Source: an uncultured Bacteroidales bacterium
GTDB taxonomy: Bacteria > Bacteroidota > Bacteroidia > Bacteroidales > UBA932
Length of the DNA: 64,000 nucleotides
Direction of reading: 5' to 3'
NCBI GenBank assembly: GCA_947305645.1
Contig: CAMZEC010000005.1
Span: 1-64,000 of the forward strand
The first letter of the stretch is position 1. Each line of letters opens with the position of its first letter. Both the position numbers and the translations under genes were made by a program. Positions 27,494 through 37,468 of this stretch are shown here, one piece after another. The notes below the pieces were generated by a model. It was not told the origin of the DNA. It made no database searches and saw only the letters and a list, made by a program, of their open reading frames with translations.

Positions 27494-30052
27494 ATGAAGC
27501 GATTTGCGGTAATATTGGCTATGCTTTTTGCGGCGTTGCAGCTCAGTGCCCAGACCACCAAGGTTAGCGGCACGGTGTGCGATGCGGATACGGGCGAGCC
27601 TATTCCCTTCGCCGGCATCTATTTCAAGGATACGACGATTGGCCTTACTGCAGATATTGACGGAAAATTCATCCTGCAGACCCGCGACCCCAAAGCGAAA
27701 GTGCTGGTCTGCCAGCTGCTGGGGTATCAGCCTCAGGAGATCGAGGTCAAGCACGGAGCATTCTCCCACGTGGACTTCAAGCTGAAGCTCTCCGACAACC
27801 AGCTCCCCGGAGCCTTCGTCAAGGCCGACAACCGAAGGATAAAGCGGCTTCTGGCCAACATAGACGCGCACCGCATAAACAACGACCCGGACCAGCGTCC
27901 CACCTTCCGGTGCAACATCTACAACAAAATGGAGCTGGACCTGTCGCATCCGCGCGAGGTGCTCACCAATAAGTATTTCCTGGAGCAGTTCGGCTTCATC
28001 TTCGATTACATGGACACCTCCGTGGTTAGCGGAGTTCCTTACCTGCCGGTACTTATCTCGGAGTCCGTGGTAGACCGCAGGCATACCTCCAACCCTACGG
28101 TAGACAACGAAGTGATTACCGCCAACCGCATCTCCGGCATTAACCCGGACGCCAACATGCTAAGCCAGTTTACCGGCAGCATGCACCTTCAGGTCAATTT
28201 CTACCGTCCCTTCATCAACACCTTCAATGTGGAGTTCCCCTCCCCCATCCAGAGGAACGGCCTCCTGTTCTACAACTACTACATCATTGATTCGCTGAAG
28301 GTTGACGGCCGAAAGACCTACCTGGTGCGATATCACCCCAAGCCAGGCATCTCCTCCCCCGCCTTTGACGGAGAGATGCACATAGATGCCGAGGAGTTCG
28401 CGGTGAAGCACATAACGGCCAAGATGGTCCGCGGCGGCAACGTCAACTGGCTGAGGGACATCGTACTGGAGACCGACTACCAGCGTCTGCCCGACTCCAC
28501 CTGGTTCTACGGGCAGGACAAGATGTACGCCGATTTTTCCATCGCGCTGGGCGACTCCACCCGCATGATGTCGGTAATCGGTACGCGACAGCTGAACTAC
28601 AGGGATCTCGACTTCTCCCCCATGGAGCCACTGAATCCGGGCGACGGCAAGGTGAAGGTGCTTCCGGAAGCAAACTACAAAGACGAGAGTTTCTGGGCGG
28701 CCGAACGTCCTTACGAGCTTACACCCAAGGAGCAGGGCGTCTATGACATGGTGAATCAGATTCAGGACGTAGATCTTTACAAGACCGTCTACAAGATAGC
28801 CTACACACTGGTAACCAGCTTCTACGACATAGGTCCGGTGGGTGTCGGCATAGGACAGCTGTATTCCAGGAATGAGCTGGAGGGGCACAAATTCAGGCTC
28901 AGCATGCACACGTCCAAGGAGCTGAGCAGGAAATTCAGGCTTACCGGAGCCGTATCATATTGCCTCAACAAGAACCCGAACGACTCCCAGGTCAAGGGAT
29001 CGCTTACCTACGAGCACCTGTTCGGATGGGAGCCGGAACGCAAACTTACCCTGGACGCACGATATGAGGTGTTCCAGCTCGGAAAGGGCCAGAGCAACCT
29101 CACCAGCGACAACTTCCTCACGTCCCTATGGGGCCGGCAGTCCAAGCTCGCCCCTATGATGAATTTCTCCGCCCGTTACCAGCACGAGTTCTCCATGAAC
29201 TTCAACCTGGAAGCCGAAGCGGCCATCAAGCGCTATTACTCCAACGTATTCGTTCCCATGATCGACTGGAAAGGGAACGTGTGGCCGAGTGTCGCGGAAA
29301 ACAAGCTCAGGCTCACCGGCCGATTCTCATGGGAGGAAACTGTAAATCGCGGCTTCTACACCAAGAGCTATATTCATTCCGACTATCCTATAGTGCTCCT
29401 TAATCTTGAAGGGTCACCCAAAATCGGACGGCAGAACGAAATCTCTTACTTCCGCCCGTCCATGGAGGTTTACTGGAAGTTCCGCATACCGCCTCTCGGC
29501 GTATCCGAACTGGACCTGAATACCGGTACCATCATAGGCCAGGTGCCCTGGATGATGCTGCAGATGTATCCCGGCAACGCCACCAACATCATGGACAAGA
29601 CGGCGTTCTCCTGCATGGAGTACTTCGAGTTCGGCTCCGACACCTGGGCCACACTGTTTTGGTACCACTGCTTCAACGGATTCTTCCTGGGCAAGATACC
29701 CCTGATCAGCAAACTGCAGCTTCGCGAGGAGTTCTCCGCCAAGATGGCATACGGCACGCTGCGCGACTGGAACAACGGCTCCGACTACATGTCGGGAGCC
29801 ACCCCGGAGGCCAAAGCCATGATGCGGTTCCCGCAGTGGGCGGACAGCCAGACGAGGATGACAACACTCGGTGGTGTGCCTTACATCGAGCTCGGAGCCG
29901 GTATATCCAATATCTTCCGCGTGCTCCGCGTCGATTTTGTCTGGCGAATTACACACAGGGAGGTCGAACAGCTGATGCCGGACGGCCAGGTACAGATGGT
30001 TCCGGCCCGCCGCCTCTGGACCGTAAACGTCGGTGCGGAATTCCGCTTCTAG
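27494..30052 (+). CDS. DUF5686 family protein with N-terminal carboxypeptidase-like regulatory domain
   Basis: KVSGTVCDADTGEPIPFAGIYFKDTTIGLTADIDGKFIL; long beta-rich C-terminal region ending EFRF. Confidence 0.88.
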   Translation: MKRFAVILAMLFAALQLSAQTTKVSGTVCDADTGEPIPFAGIYFKDTTIGLTADIDGKFILQTRDPKAKVLVCQLLGYQPQEIEVKHGAFSHVDFKLKLSDNQLPGAFVKADNRRIKRLLANIDAHRINNDPDQRPTFRCNIYNKMELDLSHPREVLTNKYFLEQFGFIFDYMDTSVVSGVPYLPVLISESVVDRRHTSNPTVDNEVITANRISGINPDANMLSQFTGSMHLQVNFYRPFINTFNVEFPSPIQRNGLLFYNYYIIDSLKVDGRKTYLVRYHPKPGISSPAFDGEMHIDAEEFAVKHITAKMVRGGNVNWLRDIVLETDYQRLPDSTWFYGQDKMYADFSIALGDSTRMMSVIGTRQLNYRDLDFSPMEPLNPGDGKVKVLPEANYKDESFWAAERPYELTPKEQGVYDMVNQIQDVDLYKTVYKIAYTLVTSFYDIGPVGVGIGQLYSRNELEGHKFRLSMHTSKELSRKFRLTGAVSYCLNKNPNDSQVKGSLTYEHLFGWEPERKLTLDARYEVFQLGKGQSNLTSDNFLTSLWGRQSKLAPMMNFSARYQHEFSMNFNLEAEAAIKRYYSNVFVPMIDWKGNVWPSVAENKLRLTGRFSWEETVNRGFYTKSYIHSDYPIVLLNLEGSPKIGRQNEISYFRPSMEVYWKFRIPPLGVSELDLNTGTIIGQVPWMMLQMYPGNATNIMDKTAFSCMEYFEFGSDTWATLFWYHCFNGFFLGKIPLISKLQLREEFSAKMAYGTLRDWNNGSDYMSGATPEAKAMMRFPQWADSQTRMTTLGGVPYIELGAGISNIFRVLRVDFVWRITHREVEQLMPDGQVQMVPARRLWTVNVGAEFRF

Positions 30053-30076
30053 AAAAGCCCTTCGGGCAAATCCATT
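30042..30076. repeat. 35-bp direct repeat, copy 1 (TCCGCTTCTAGAAAAGCCCTTCGGGCAAATCCATT)
   Basis: Identical to 33708-33742. Confidence 0.95.
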
Positions 30077-30100
30077 TTAAGCGTATATCTTTTTTTTTAG

Positions 30101-30108
30101 TATTTTTG
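30101..30108 (+). promoter_or_regulatory. -7 element TATTTTTG inside the repeat-bounded cassette
   Basis: Upstream of micro-ORF at 30134. Confidence 0.5.
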
Positions 30109-30133
30109 CGGAAATACTAACCGCAAAACCATT

Positions 30134-30256
30134 ATGTCCCAAACAAAATTATATTCGCCACCAGTGTGTGATGTGTCTGAATCATACCTGGTGGATATAT
30201 TATGTACCAGCCCAAGTGCAGGCGGGAGTGAAGATATAGGATACGAAGAATGGTAA
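30134..30256 (+). CDS. Micro-ORF (40 aa) upstream of large lipoprotein
   Basis: Hand translation: MSQTKLYSPPVCDVSESYLVDILCTSPSAGGSEDIGYEEW*. Not in ORF track. Confidence 0.6.
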   Translation: MSQTKLYSPPVCDVSESYLVDILCTSPSAGGSEDIGYEEW

Positions 30257-30270
30257 TAAATAACTCGAAA

Positions 30271-33200
30271 ATGAAAGCTAATAATATATTTATTTTGATA
30301 TCGGCGGCCGTAGCTGTTTCCGCTTGTGTTAAAGATGTTGAGCAAATTGAGCAAATTGGGCAACAGGTAACTATTTCCGCGTCACAAGAAGGTTCAGCAG
30401 GCACAAAAACCACCGTACAAAATGACGGCACCAAGGTGTATTGGGAGCCCGGTGATGCAATTAGCGTTTTTTATAATGGAACTGGCAGTAAATTCATCTC
30501 ACATAATACAGAGTTAGCTTCTATTGCCCAGTTCTCCGGCACTTTTTACGGGTTGGTCGGAAGCACTGAAGGATCAGTTTTTACGGAGAACATATGGGGC
30601 CTGTACCCATATCGGGAAGACGCATCATCTGACGGGCACTCAGTTTCGACCGTTCTGCCATCTTCACAAACTGCGCGAGCGGGGAGTTTTTCTCAAAAAA
30701 CTCATATTACCCTTGCCTGCTCACACGGGCTCAATCTCGCGTTTTATAATGTTACCGGCGGCGTCAGATTCTCTCTCACCAACCAAGGAATCAAGAAAGT
30801 AGCTTTTGAGGGATTAAATGGAGAATCTTTGGCCGGATCAATAAAAATAGCGTTCAGCGACGGTGTCCCGGTAGTATCTGAAATCTCAGAAGGAGAAAAG
30901 TGTGTGACTCTTTACGCTCCCGATAACGGAACTTTCGAAACCGGTATCTGGTATTACTTGTCGCTACTTCCGGGCGAACTGAAAACTGGATTTAAATTAA
31001 TCTTTTTCACTGATACAGGAGCCGGCCAAAGGCGATTCGAAAAGACCGTGACGATAAAACGGGGAATTTTCGGCAACCTTCCAAACGTTGACGAAGGTGT
31101 TACCTTTAAAAGCGAACCCGATGCAATTGACTTGGGCCTGTCCGTAAAATGGGCCTCTTGCAATGTAGGTGCAATAGACCCGGAAGATATTGGAGGCCGC
31201 TATGCATGGGGAGAATTAGACAGCAAGTCATTTTTTGACTGGGACAATTACAAGTGGTGCAACGGCACATATAATTCATTGACAAAGTATTGCACCAATG
31301 CTGAATATGGCACCGTAGACGGAAAAACCAGACTGGACGACGAAGATGACGTCGCCCTGGTGACATATGGAGGTAAATGGAGAATGCCTGATACGTTCGA
31401 GTTGAACGAATTATGGGAACTCTGCACGTGGACCAAGACCAATGTTGGCACTGTTTCCGGCTATACGGTCACAGGTCCCAATGGCAATTCAATCTTTATA
31501 CCAAATTGTGGACAAGCCGATGAAGGTGGACTGCATTTAACAGACGATGTGTTTATCTGGAGTGCCGAAACAGGTCAAATATATTCACATTATGGCACTT
31601 TGTTATCCACCTATTTCGGTTCGGTCACTCAGGGACTTCACAAACACGACGGTATTTGTGTAAGGGCAGTTTACGGAGATAAAAGTGCTCACGACGATAA
31701 ACATTATACCAATCTAAGCGAAACTGAAACCTCAAATTGTTATATTGTTTCAAAACCCGGTTATTACTGCTTCAATGCCGGAGTAAAAGGAAACGGTAAT
31801 GATCTTTTGGCAACTACACCCTACTCGGCAGAGGTTCTTTGGGAATCATTCGGCACCGATGTCAAACCTCAAGTTGGAGATGTTGTCAGCGATGTCCATC
31901 TGAATGGACAATACGTATATTTTAAATCAGGAAAAGACGGGAATGCGGTAATAGCCGTGAATGATGCCGGTGGGGACATCCTATGGTCGTGGCATATCTG
32001 GGTCTGCGATGGTTTTAACCCCGAACAGACTCAGCAAGCATATACCAACAATGTTGGCATAATGATGGACCGCAACCTGGGCGCCACCAAAGCAACGCCC
32101 AATACTGCAGAGGCGATGGGGTTAATGTATCAGTGGGGAAGAAAAGATCCCTTTATGAACGGAGCAAATTATTATAGCTCTAATTTAGCGTCTTCCACTA
32201 TATCATCCTGGCCGTATTACTCCATTGATCAATCCATTTTACAGGATAATACCACTCTAAACTACAGTATTGCAAATCCCACGACGTACATTACAAACGG
32301 CTCCGCCCCATTAGATTGGTACTGTATGGACAGTCAATATCAAAACGACGATCTTTGGGGACACAACGGAGATAAAACAGTTTATGACCCATGTCCTGCC
32401 GGATGGCGCGTCCCGCCAGGAGGCCCGAATGGTATATGGAGTGATTTTTCATCATCGACAGTTTCTCCCGAACAATACGGTATTATCTGCCCTCAAGGCA
32501 TTTGCGGAGACACGGCCTGGTATCCGCTTTCTGGAAACAGAGACGAATACAGCGGTAATATTCATTTCCAGGGAAGTATGGCTTGGTATTGGAGCGCAAC
32601 GCCGGTAAATAATTATTATGTCTATCTTCTGCTTCTAACATCAAGCGGCGCTATCAATAATCAAGTGTCCGACGGGCACAGGGTCAGCGGCCATGCTATT
32701 CGTTGCTGCAAGGACAAGGTGAATGTACCACAGTACACGGACCTCGGGTCAAAAGAGACGGCAAACTGTTATATGATAAACACTCCCGGCAGATATGGAT
32801 TCAACGCAACAGTTATAGGAAACGGTGATGCAGGCATTATTTCTGACGCCGGTTTCCATACATCTTCGAGTACAATCCATCCCTCCAAGGTGATTAAAAT
32901 TTGGGAAGATACTGAAAATGTGGTTTCCGACCTGTCTCTTGACAATGGCGTTATATCATTTAGCGCTTCGGACATCAAAGGAAACGCTTTGATTGCAGCT
33001 TTGGATGATAACGATTCAATCCTGTGGAGTTGGCATATTTGGAGAACAGACGACATAAACACCCATACTAACCCTAACGGATATGTTGTTATGGACAGGA
33101 ATCTTGGCGCAACGTCTGCGTCAGAATCGGAAACCGAAGCTTCTTACGGTCTGTTTTATCAATGGGGGAGGAAAGATCCGCTGACCAGACATGTATTTCC

Positions 33201-33705
33201 CCTATTGAAAAACACGCCACAATCCATTGAATACTCTATTCAGCATCCGGATACATACATTTATTCCGATATTGACGGTATTTATGATTGGCTTTCGGAA
33301 GAGAATGACAATTTATGGGGAAATCCTACAGGATATAACAAAGTTGATGATAAATATCCTTTAGGGCAGAAAACCATTTACGATCCATGTCCTCCGGGGT
33401 ATCAAGTTCCTCCTTATGATGTTTGGGACGGAATAAGTACTGAAAATGCCATTGAAAATAATACAGTCACCGGAAGAACATATGATGGTATTTGGTATCC
33501 CTATGCGGGTTGTATTTATTTCATGTCCATTTCTTCCTATAGTTATATTAACGCACTAGGGTATTATTGGACCAATTCACCTACTTCTGAAGACTCGCGA
33601 AAGTCTATCGATTTGGATCTTGGCGCTAATTTCTGGTATGTGAACCCCTACTTCCAGAATGCCAGAGCTCATGCATTTTCTGTACGCTGCATCCTAAAAG
33701 ACTGA
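30271..33705 (+). CDS. Large fimbrillin-like lipoprotein with repeated FISUMP-type modules
   Basis: KTTVQNDGTKVYWEPGDAISVF; duplicated SNCYIV/ANCYMI...ILWSWHIW...MDRNLGAT...QWGRKDP...YDPCP modules. Confidence 0.82.
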   Translation: MKANNIFILISAAVAVSACVKDVEQIEQIGQQVTISASQEGSAGTKTTVQNDGTKVYWEPGDAISVFYNGTGSKFISHNTELASIAQFSGTFYGLVGSTEGSVFTENIWGLYPYREDASSDGHSVSTVLPSSQTARAGSFSQKTHITLACSHGLNLAFYNVTGGVRFSLTNQGIKKVAFEGLNGESLAGSIKIAFSDGVPVVSEISEGEKCVTLYAPDNGTFETGIWYYLSLLPGELKTGFKLIFFTDTGAGQRRFEKTVTIKRGIFGNLPNVDEGVTFKSEPDAIDLGLSVKWASCNVGAIDPEDIGGRYAWGELDSKSFFDWDNYKWCNGTYNSLTKYCTNAEYGTVDGKTRLDDEDDVALVTYGGKWRMPDTFELNELWELCTWTKTNVGTVSGYTVTGPNGNSIFIPNCGQADEGGLHLTDDVFIWSAETGQIYSHYGTLLSTYFGSVTQGLHKHDGICVRAVYGDKSAHDDKHYTNLSETETSNCYIVSKPGYYCFNAGVKGNGNDLLATTPYSAEVLWESFGTDVKPQVGDVVSDVHLNGQYVYFKSGKDGNAVIAVNDAGGDILWSWHIWVCDGFNPEQTQQAYTNNVGIMMDRNLGATKATPNTAEAMGLMYQWGRKDPFMNGANYYSSNLASSTISSWPYYSIDQSILQDNTTLNYSIANPTTYITNGSAPLDWYCMDSQYQNDDLWGHNGDKTVYDPCPAGWRVPPGGPNGIWSDFSSSTVSPEQYGIICPQGICGDTAWYPLSGNRDEYSGNIHFQGSMAWYWSATPVNNYYVYLLLLTSSGAINNQVSDGHRVSGHAIRCCKDKVNVPQYTDLGSKETANCYMINTPGRYGFNATVIGNGDAGIISDAGFHTSSSTIHPSKVIKIWEDTENVVSDLSLDNGVISFSASDIKGNALIAALDDNDSILWSWHIWRTDDINTHTNPNGYVVMDRNLGATSASESETEASYGLFYQWGRKDPLTRHVFPLLKNTPQSIEYSIQHPDTYIYSDIDGIYDWLSEENDNLWGNPTGYNKVDDKYPLGQKTIYDPCPPGYQVPPYDVWDGISTENAIENNTVTGRTYDGIWYPYAGCIYFMSISSYSYINALGYYWTNSPTSEDSRKSIDLDLGANFWYVNPYFQNARAHAFSVRCILKD

Positions 33706-33707
33706 TA

Positions 33708-33742
33708 TCCGCTTCTAGAAAAGCCCTTCGGGCAAATCCATT
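33708..33742. repeat. 35-bp direct repeat, copy 2 (overlaps rimM 3' end)
   Basis: Identical to 30042-30076. Confidence 0.95.
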
Positions 33743-34179
33743 ATGATAGTACGGGTTGCACGGTCTACCGAGAGGATGAGGTCTTCGTGCAGGGGGACGA
33801 GTGCGTCACCGACGATGAGGCAGGGGTTGCCGGGGATGTCTTCGATGCCGGAGATTTCTCCTGCGAGGCGGTCGCCGTCGTAAAGGCTCCAGCCGGTGAA
33901 ATCTTCCTCCTCTTCCGCGTCGTCCTCTGCATCCAGCAGGATTTGCCTGCCGACCAATTCTTCGGCGTCGGCAAGGGTGTCGGTGTCGGTAAGGTGAACG
34001 ATTGCGCGGGAGTTGCCCCTGGGAGCCAGGGATTCAATAAAAAATGGAACCGGCAGCCCGTCGAATTCGACGAATACCGGTTCCTCAGTGTTGATTTCCG
34101 AGGCGTCGAAGTCGAGCATTCCGATGAGGATGTCGCCTTCGGTGCCGTTGGATTTCAGGATTTTGGCGATTGGAAGCAT
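33715..34179 (-). CDS. rimM: Ribosome maturation factor RimM
   Basis: [21 protein letters not shown]...SVDRATRTIIMDLPEGLF; adjacent to rpsP. Confidence 0.92.
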   Translation of the reverse strand: MLPIAKILKSNGTEGDILIGMLDFDASEINTEEPVFVEFDGLPVPFFIESLAPRGNSRAIVHLTDTDTLADAEELVGRQILLDAEDDAEEEEDFTGWSLYDGDRLAGEISGIEDIPGNPCLIVGDALVPLHEDLILSVDRATRTIIMDLPEGLF

Positions 34180-34745
34180 TATGCTTCTGCCTCGGCGGCG
34201 GGAGCTTCCTCAGCAGCGGTCTCCTCTACGGGAGCCTCTTCGGCAGCTTCGGCAGCGGCCTTCTCGGCAGCCTGTGCGGCGGCGAGCTCGGCGGCCTTCT
34301 TGGCGATGGCCTCGGCGCGTGCCTCATTTACCTTAGCTTCCTCAGCCTTGGCGGCTTTGCGGGCCTCGATTGCGGCATTCTTGAGTCCGGTCTTCTTGGC
34401 CTCGATCTTGGCATCCCTGCCAGCCTTCCAGTCGTTCCACTTCTTGTCAGCAGCCTCCTGGGTGAGAGCTCCCTTGGCGACACCGCCGTCGAGGTGGTGA
34501 CGAAGGAGAACGCCCTCATAAGAGAGGATGCGGCGAGTAACCAGAGTGGGCTCTGCACCTACCTTGATCCATGCCAGTGCGCGCTCGAAATTGAGAACGA
34601 TGGTAGCGGGGTTGGTGTTGGGGTTGTAGGAGCCGATCTGCTCGATGTAACGACCGTCACGCGGTGAGCGTGAGTCTGCCACAACAATGTGGAAGAATGC
34701 GAAATTCTTCTTACCGTGGCGCTGTAAACGAATCTTAACAGCCAT
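34179..34745 (-). CDS. rpsP: 30S ribosomal protein S16 with long Ala/Glu-rich C-terminal extension
   Basis: [42 protein letters not shown]. Confidence 0.97.
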   Translation of the reverse strand: MAVKIRLQRHGKKNFAFFHIVVADSRSPRDGRYIEQIGSYNPNTNPATIVLNFERALAWIKVGAEPTLVTRRILSYEGVLLRHHLDGGVAKGALTQEAADKKWNDWKAGRDAKIEAKKTGLKNAAIEARKAAKAEEAKVNEARAEAIAKKAAELAAAQAAEKAAAEAAEEAPVEETAAEEAPAAEAEA

Positions 34746-34830
34746 TGTGAATCTGTTTGTTTAATTAATACTTTAGTACGCCCTACCCGAGAGCGGACTG
34801 CAAAGGTAGTAAAAGTTTTTGATTTTTAAC

Positions 34831-34838
34831 TATATTTG
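34831..34838 (+). promoter_or_regulatory. -7 element TATATTTG upstream of NHLP-type export operon
   Basis: TATATTTG 27 nt before the ATG at 34866. Confidence 0.55.
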
Positions 34839-34865
34839 CTAACTGATAACGCCGCATATCATCTC

Positions 34866-35732
34866 ATGAGTACAGAGAACCCTTTTTCCGCCGACAGCAG
34901 GAAGCAGGTCCTGCAATCCCCTGACCAGATTGCCAGCACGCTGAAAGTGACGGCCCTGCCGACCTACCTGCTCGCTTTTACGGCATTGCTGCTGCTGACA
35001 GCCTTTTTCGTATGGGGCTTCCTCGGCAGCGTCTCCGACAAGGTGTATTACAGCGGCGTGGTATTCCCTTCGGAAGGCACCACGGACGTCTCCCTCCCCA
35101 ACCGCGGAATGGTAAGGACCATTTTTGTCCACAGCGGAGACCATGTAGAGCAGGGCCAGTCGGTTGCCCTTGTTTCTATGGAAGACAGCTACAGCATTCT
35201 CACCAGCTCGGTGGAAGGAACTGTCATCAGCACCAAGGTAGACAACGAGCCCTTCGAGGCGTTTGAGCCCATAATCAGCGTTGTAAGCGGAAACCAGACC
35301 CAGACGCAGCGCTCCATCCTGATAGCCTACATCGACAACGCCGGCCAGCGTTACCTTCAGGAAGGCATGACGGCCCAGGTTTGGCCGGAAAATGAAAAAA
35401 GAGACGAGATCGGCTATGTCAAAGGCCGCGTAATGCGCATAGACCGCTACCCCGTTTCCGCCAGCGAGGTGCGCAAAACCCTCAAGAACGAGGAAATGGC
35501 GGGTCGCCTGCTCGCCTCCGGGGACATGATGTATCAGGTGCAGATAGAGCTGCTTCCCGCACCCGACGATCCGTCAAAATACTACTGGTCCTTCGGAGAA
35601 CCGGAAGACGTGAATATGAATGTAGGAACTTACTGCTCGGTAATGAGTGAAGTGAAGCGCCGCAGTATGTTCCAGTATTTGTTCGAAGAAACCAGAACGC
35701 GCTTCCGGAGCGCAAAACTCCGTTTCGAATGA
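34866..35732 (+). CDS. HlyD-like secretion protein, NHLP bacteriocin-system type
   Basis: Single N-terminal TM; LPNRGMVRTIFVHSGDHVEQGQSVALV; followed by two ABC exporters. Confidence 0.75.
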   Translation: MSTENPFSADSRKQVLQSPDQIASTLKVTALPTYLLAFTALLLLTAFFVWGFLGSVSDKVYYSGVVFPSEGTTDVSLPNRGMVRTIFVHSGDHVEQGQSVALVSMEDSYSILTSSVEGTVISTKVDNEPFEAFEPIISVVSGNQTQTQRSILIAYIDNAGQRYLQEGMTAQVWPENEKRDEIGYVKGRVMRIDRYPVSASEVRKTLKNEEMAGRLLASGDMMYQVQIELLPAPDDPSKYYWSFGEPEDVNMNVGTYCSVMSEVKRRSMFQYLFEETRTRFRSAKLRFE

Positions 35733-37465
35733 GCGGGAAAAAGGGAAGCAAGTCCACGGCGGCGCTGATCCGTCACTTCATGCGGGGAAGCATGACCTTC
35801 TTCTGGGTTACTTTCCTGCTGTACCTGGTGGACATAGTCGCATACCTGCTGGCGCCCTTCTTCCAGCAGATTTACACAGACAACATCATCACCCGCAAGA
35901 ATCCTGAGTGGTTCGGGCCTTTGATGACCTGCTACATCTTGCTGTTCGTCCTGGAGCTGGGGGTGTGGATGTCCATGAATCTACTTCGCAGAAGGCACTT
36001 TACCAAGATGGGCGTTCTGGCATCGTCCCGCTTCGTCCTCAACATACTGAAGCTGCCCATGCTTGCGATGGACCGCCTGTCGTCCGGAGAGCTGGTGGCC
36101 CGCTACTCCAGCATCACCAGCATCACGCGCACAATGGACCAGTTTTCCATCGGCCTCATCTTCGTCGTGCAATCCATCATCAGCGGAGTTATGCTGATGA
36201 TGTACAGCTGGAAACTGGGTCTGGTAGTGCTGGTGTCCATGTCCATTCTCGTTCTGGTGATGCAAGTGACGGCCGACAGCATGAAGAAGAAGGCCAAGGG
36301 GACCGAAGTAACCGATGCGCGCCTGCAGGGGGTCACCATGACAGGCATCAAGAATATGGAGACCATAAAGTCGATGGGAGGCGAGCGAGCCTTCTTCGCC
36401 AAGTGGGAGGAATCGTTCGTGGGTGCCCTGAACGTACGAGTGCGCTCCACCATGAGCACCATGGGCACCGGCTCCATCCCGCTGCTGGTCCTGCACCTGA
36501 GCAACGCCCTCATCCTGGTTCTGGGTGCATGGTACATCCTTAAGGGAGAGCTTACGCCAGGTATGCTGCTGGCTTCCCAGGCCCTGGCCGCCAGCATCAT
36601 CTACCCCATCAACTCGGCGGTCAAAGCCACCCAGAGTGTATATCGCAGCCAGGCCGCCATGGAGCGTCTGGAAGAGGTCGAGAAGGCCTGCGAAGGGCAC
36701 ACCCTGGAGCTGCCCGGCCTGGAAGATCTCCCGGAGCAACCGAAATTAAGGGGCGACATAGAGCTGAGAAACGTAAGCTTCGGCTACGACCGCAATCTTC
36801 CCCCCATCCTAAAGAATTTCTCCCTGAAGATCAAGGCGGGAGAGCGTATCGCCTTCGTGGGCTTTTCCGGCTGCGGAAAGAGCACCATCGCAAAACTCAT
36901 CTCCGGCTTGTATGAGCCTTGGGAGGGCGAGGTGCTGCTGGACGGAATTCCCGTGCAGCAAGTTAACCGCGCCGTCAAGATCAATTCCTTGTCGGTAGTC
37001 AACCAGGATATCACGCTCTTCGAAGGCACCATCGAGGACAACATCAAGATGTGGGACGAGTCCATCGAAGACTTCGCCATGGTGATGGCCGCCCACGACG
37101 CACAGATACACGACGAGATTGCAGAGCGCCCCGGAGCCTACCAGGGCCTTATGTCCGAGAACGGCAAGAACTTCAGCGGCGGCCAGCGCCAGCGCATTGA
37201 GATTGCCACCGCCCTGGCCAAGGATCCCTCCATCCTTATCATGGACGAAGGCACATCGGCCCTTGACCCCAAGACCGAGGAGAAAGTGATGCAGAACATA
37301 AGCAACCTGGGCATCACCATGGTGCTCATCGCCCATCGACTCAGCACCATACGCGACTGCGACTGCATCTATGTAATGGAGCAGGGCCGGATCAGCCAGC
37401 AAGGCACCCACGAGGAACTTATGCAGCAGGAAGGCCTCTATCGCGAACTTATGAAATACGCTTGA
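35729..37465 (+). CDS. ABC transporter permease/ATPase, NHLP-export type, no C39 peptidase domain
   Basis: FSGCGKSTIAKLISGLYEP, NFSGGQRQRIEIATAL, LIMDEGTSALDPKTEE; N-terminus begins directly at the TM domain. Confidence 0.85.
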   Translation: MSGKKGSKSTAALIRHFMRGSMTFFWVTFLLYLVDIVAYLLAPFFQQIYTDNIITRKNPEWFGPLMTCYILLFVLELGVWMSMNLLRRRHFTKMGVLASSRFVLNILKLPMLAMDRLSSGELVARYSSITSITRTMDQFSIGLIFVVQSIISGVMLMMYSWKLGLVVLVSMSILVLVMQVTADSMKKKAKGTEVTDARLQGVTMTGIKNMETIKSMGGERAFFAKWEESFVGALNVRVRSTMSTMGTGSIPLLVLHLSNALILVLGAWYILKGELTPGMLLASQALAASIIYPINSAVKATQSVYRSQAAMERLEEVEKACEGHTLELPGLEDLPEQPKLRGDIELRNVSFGYDRNLPPILKNFSLKIKAGERIAFVGFSGCGKSTIAKLISGLYEPWEGEVLLDGIPVQQVNRAVKINSLSVVNQDITLFEGTIEDNIKMWDESIEDFAMVMAAHDAQIHDEIAERPGAYQGLMSENGKNFSGGQRQRIEIATALAKDPSILIMDEGTSALDPKTEEKVMQNISNLGITMVLIAHRLSTIRDCDCIYVMEQGRISQQGTHEELMQQEGLYRELMKYA

Positions 37466-37468
37466 CCC

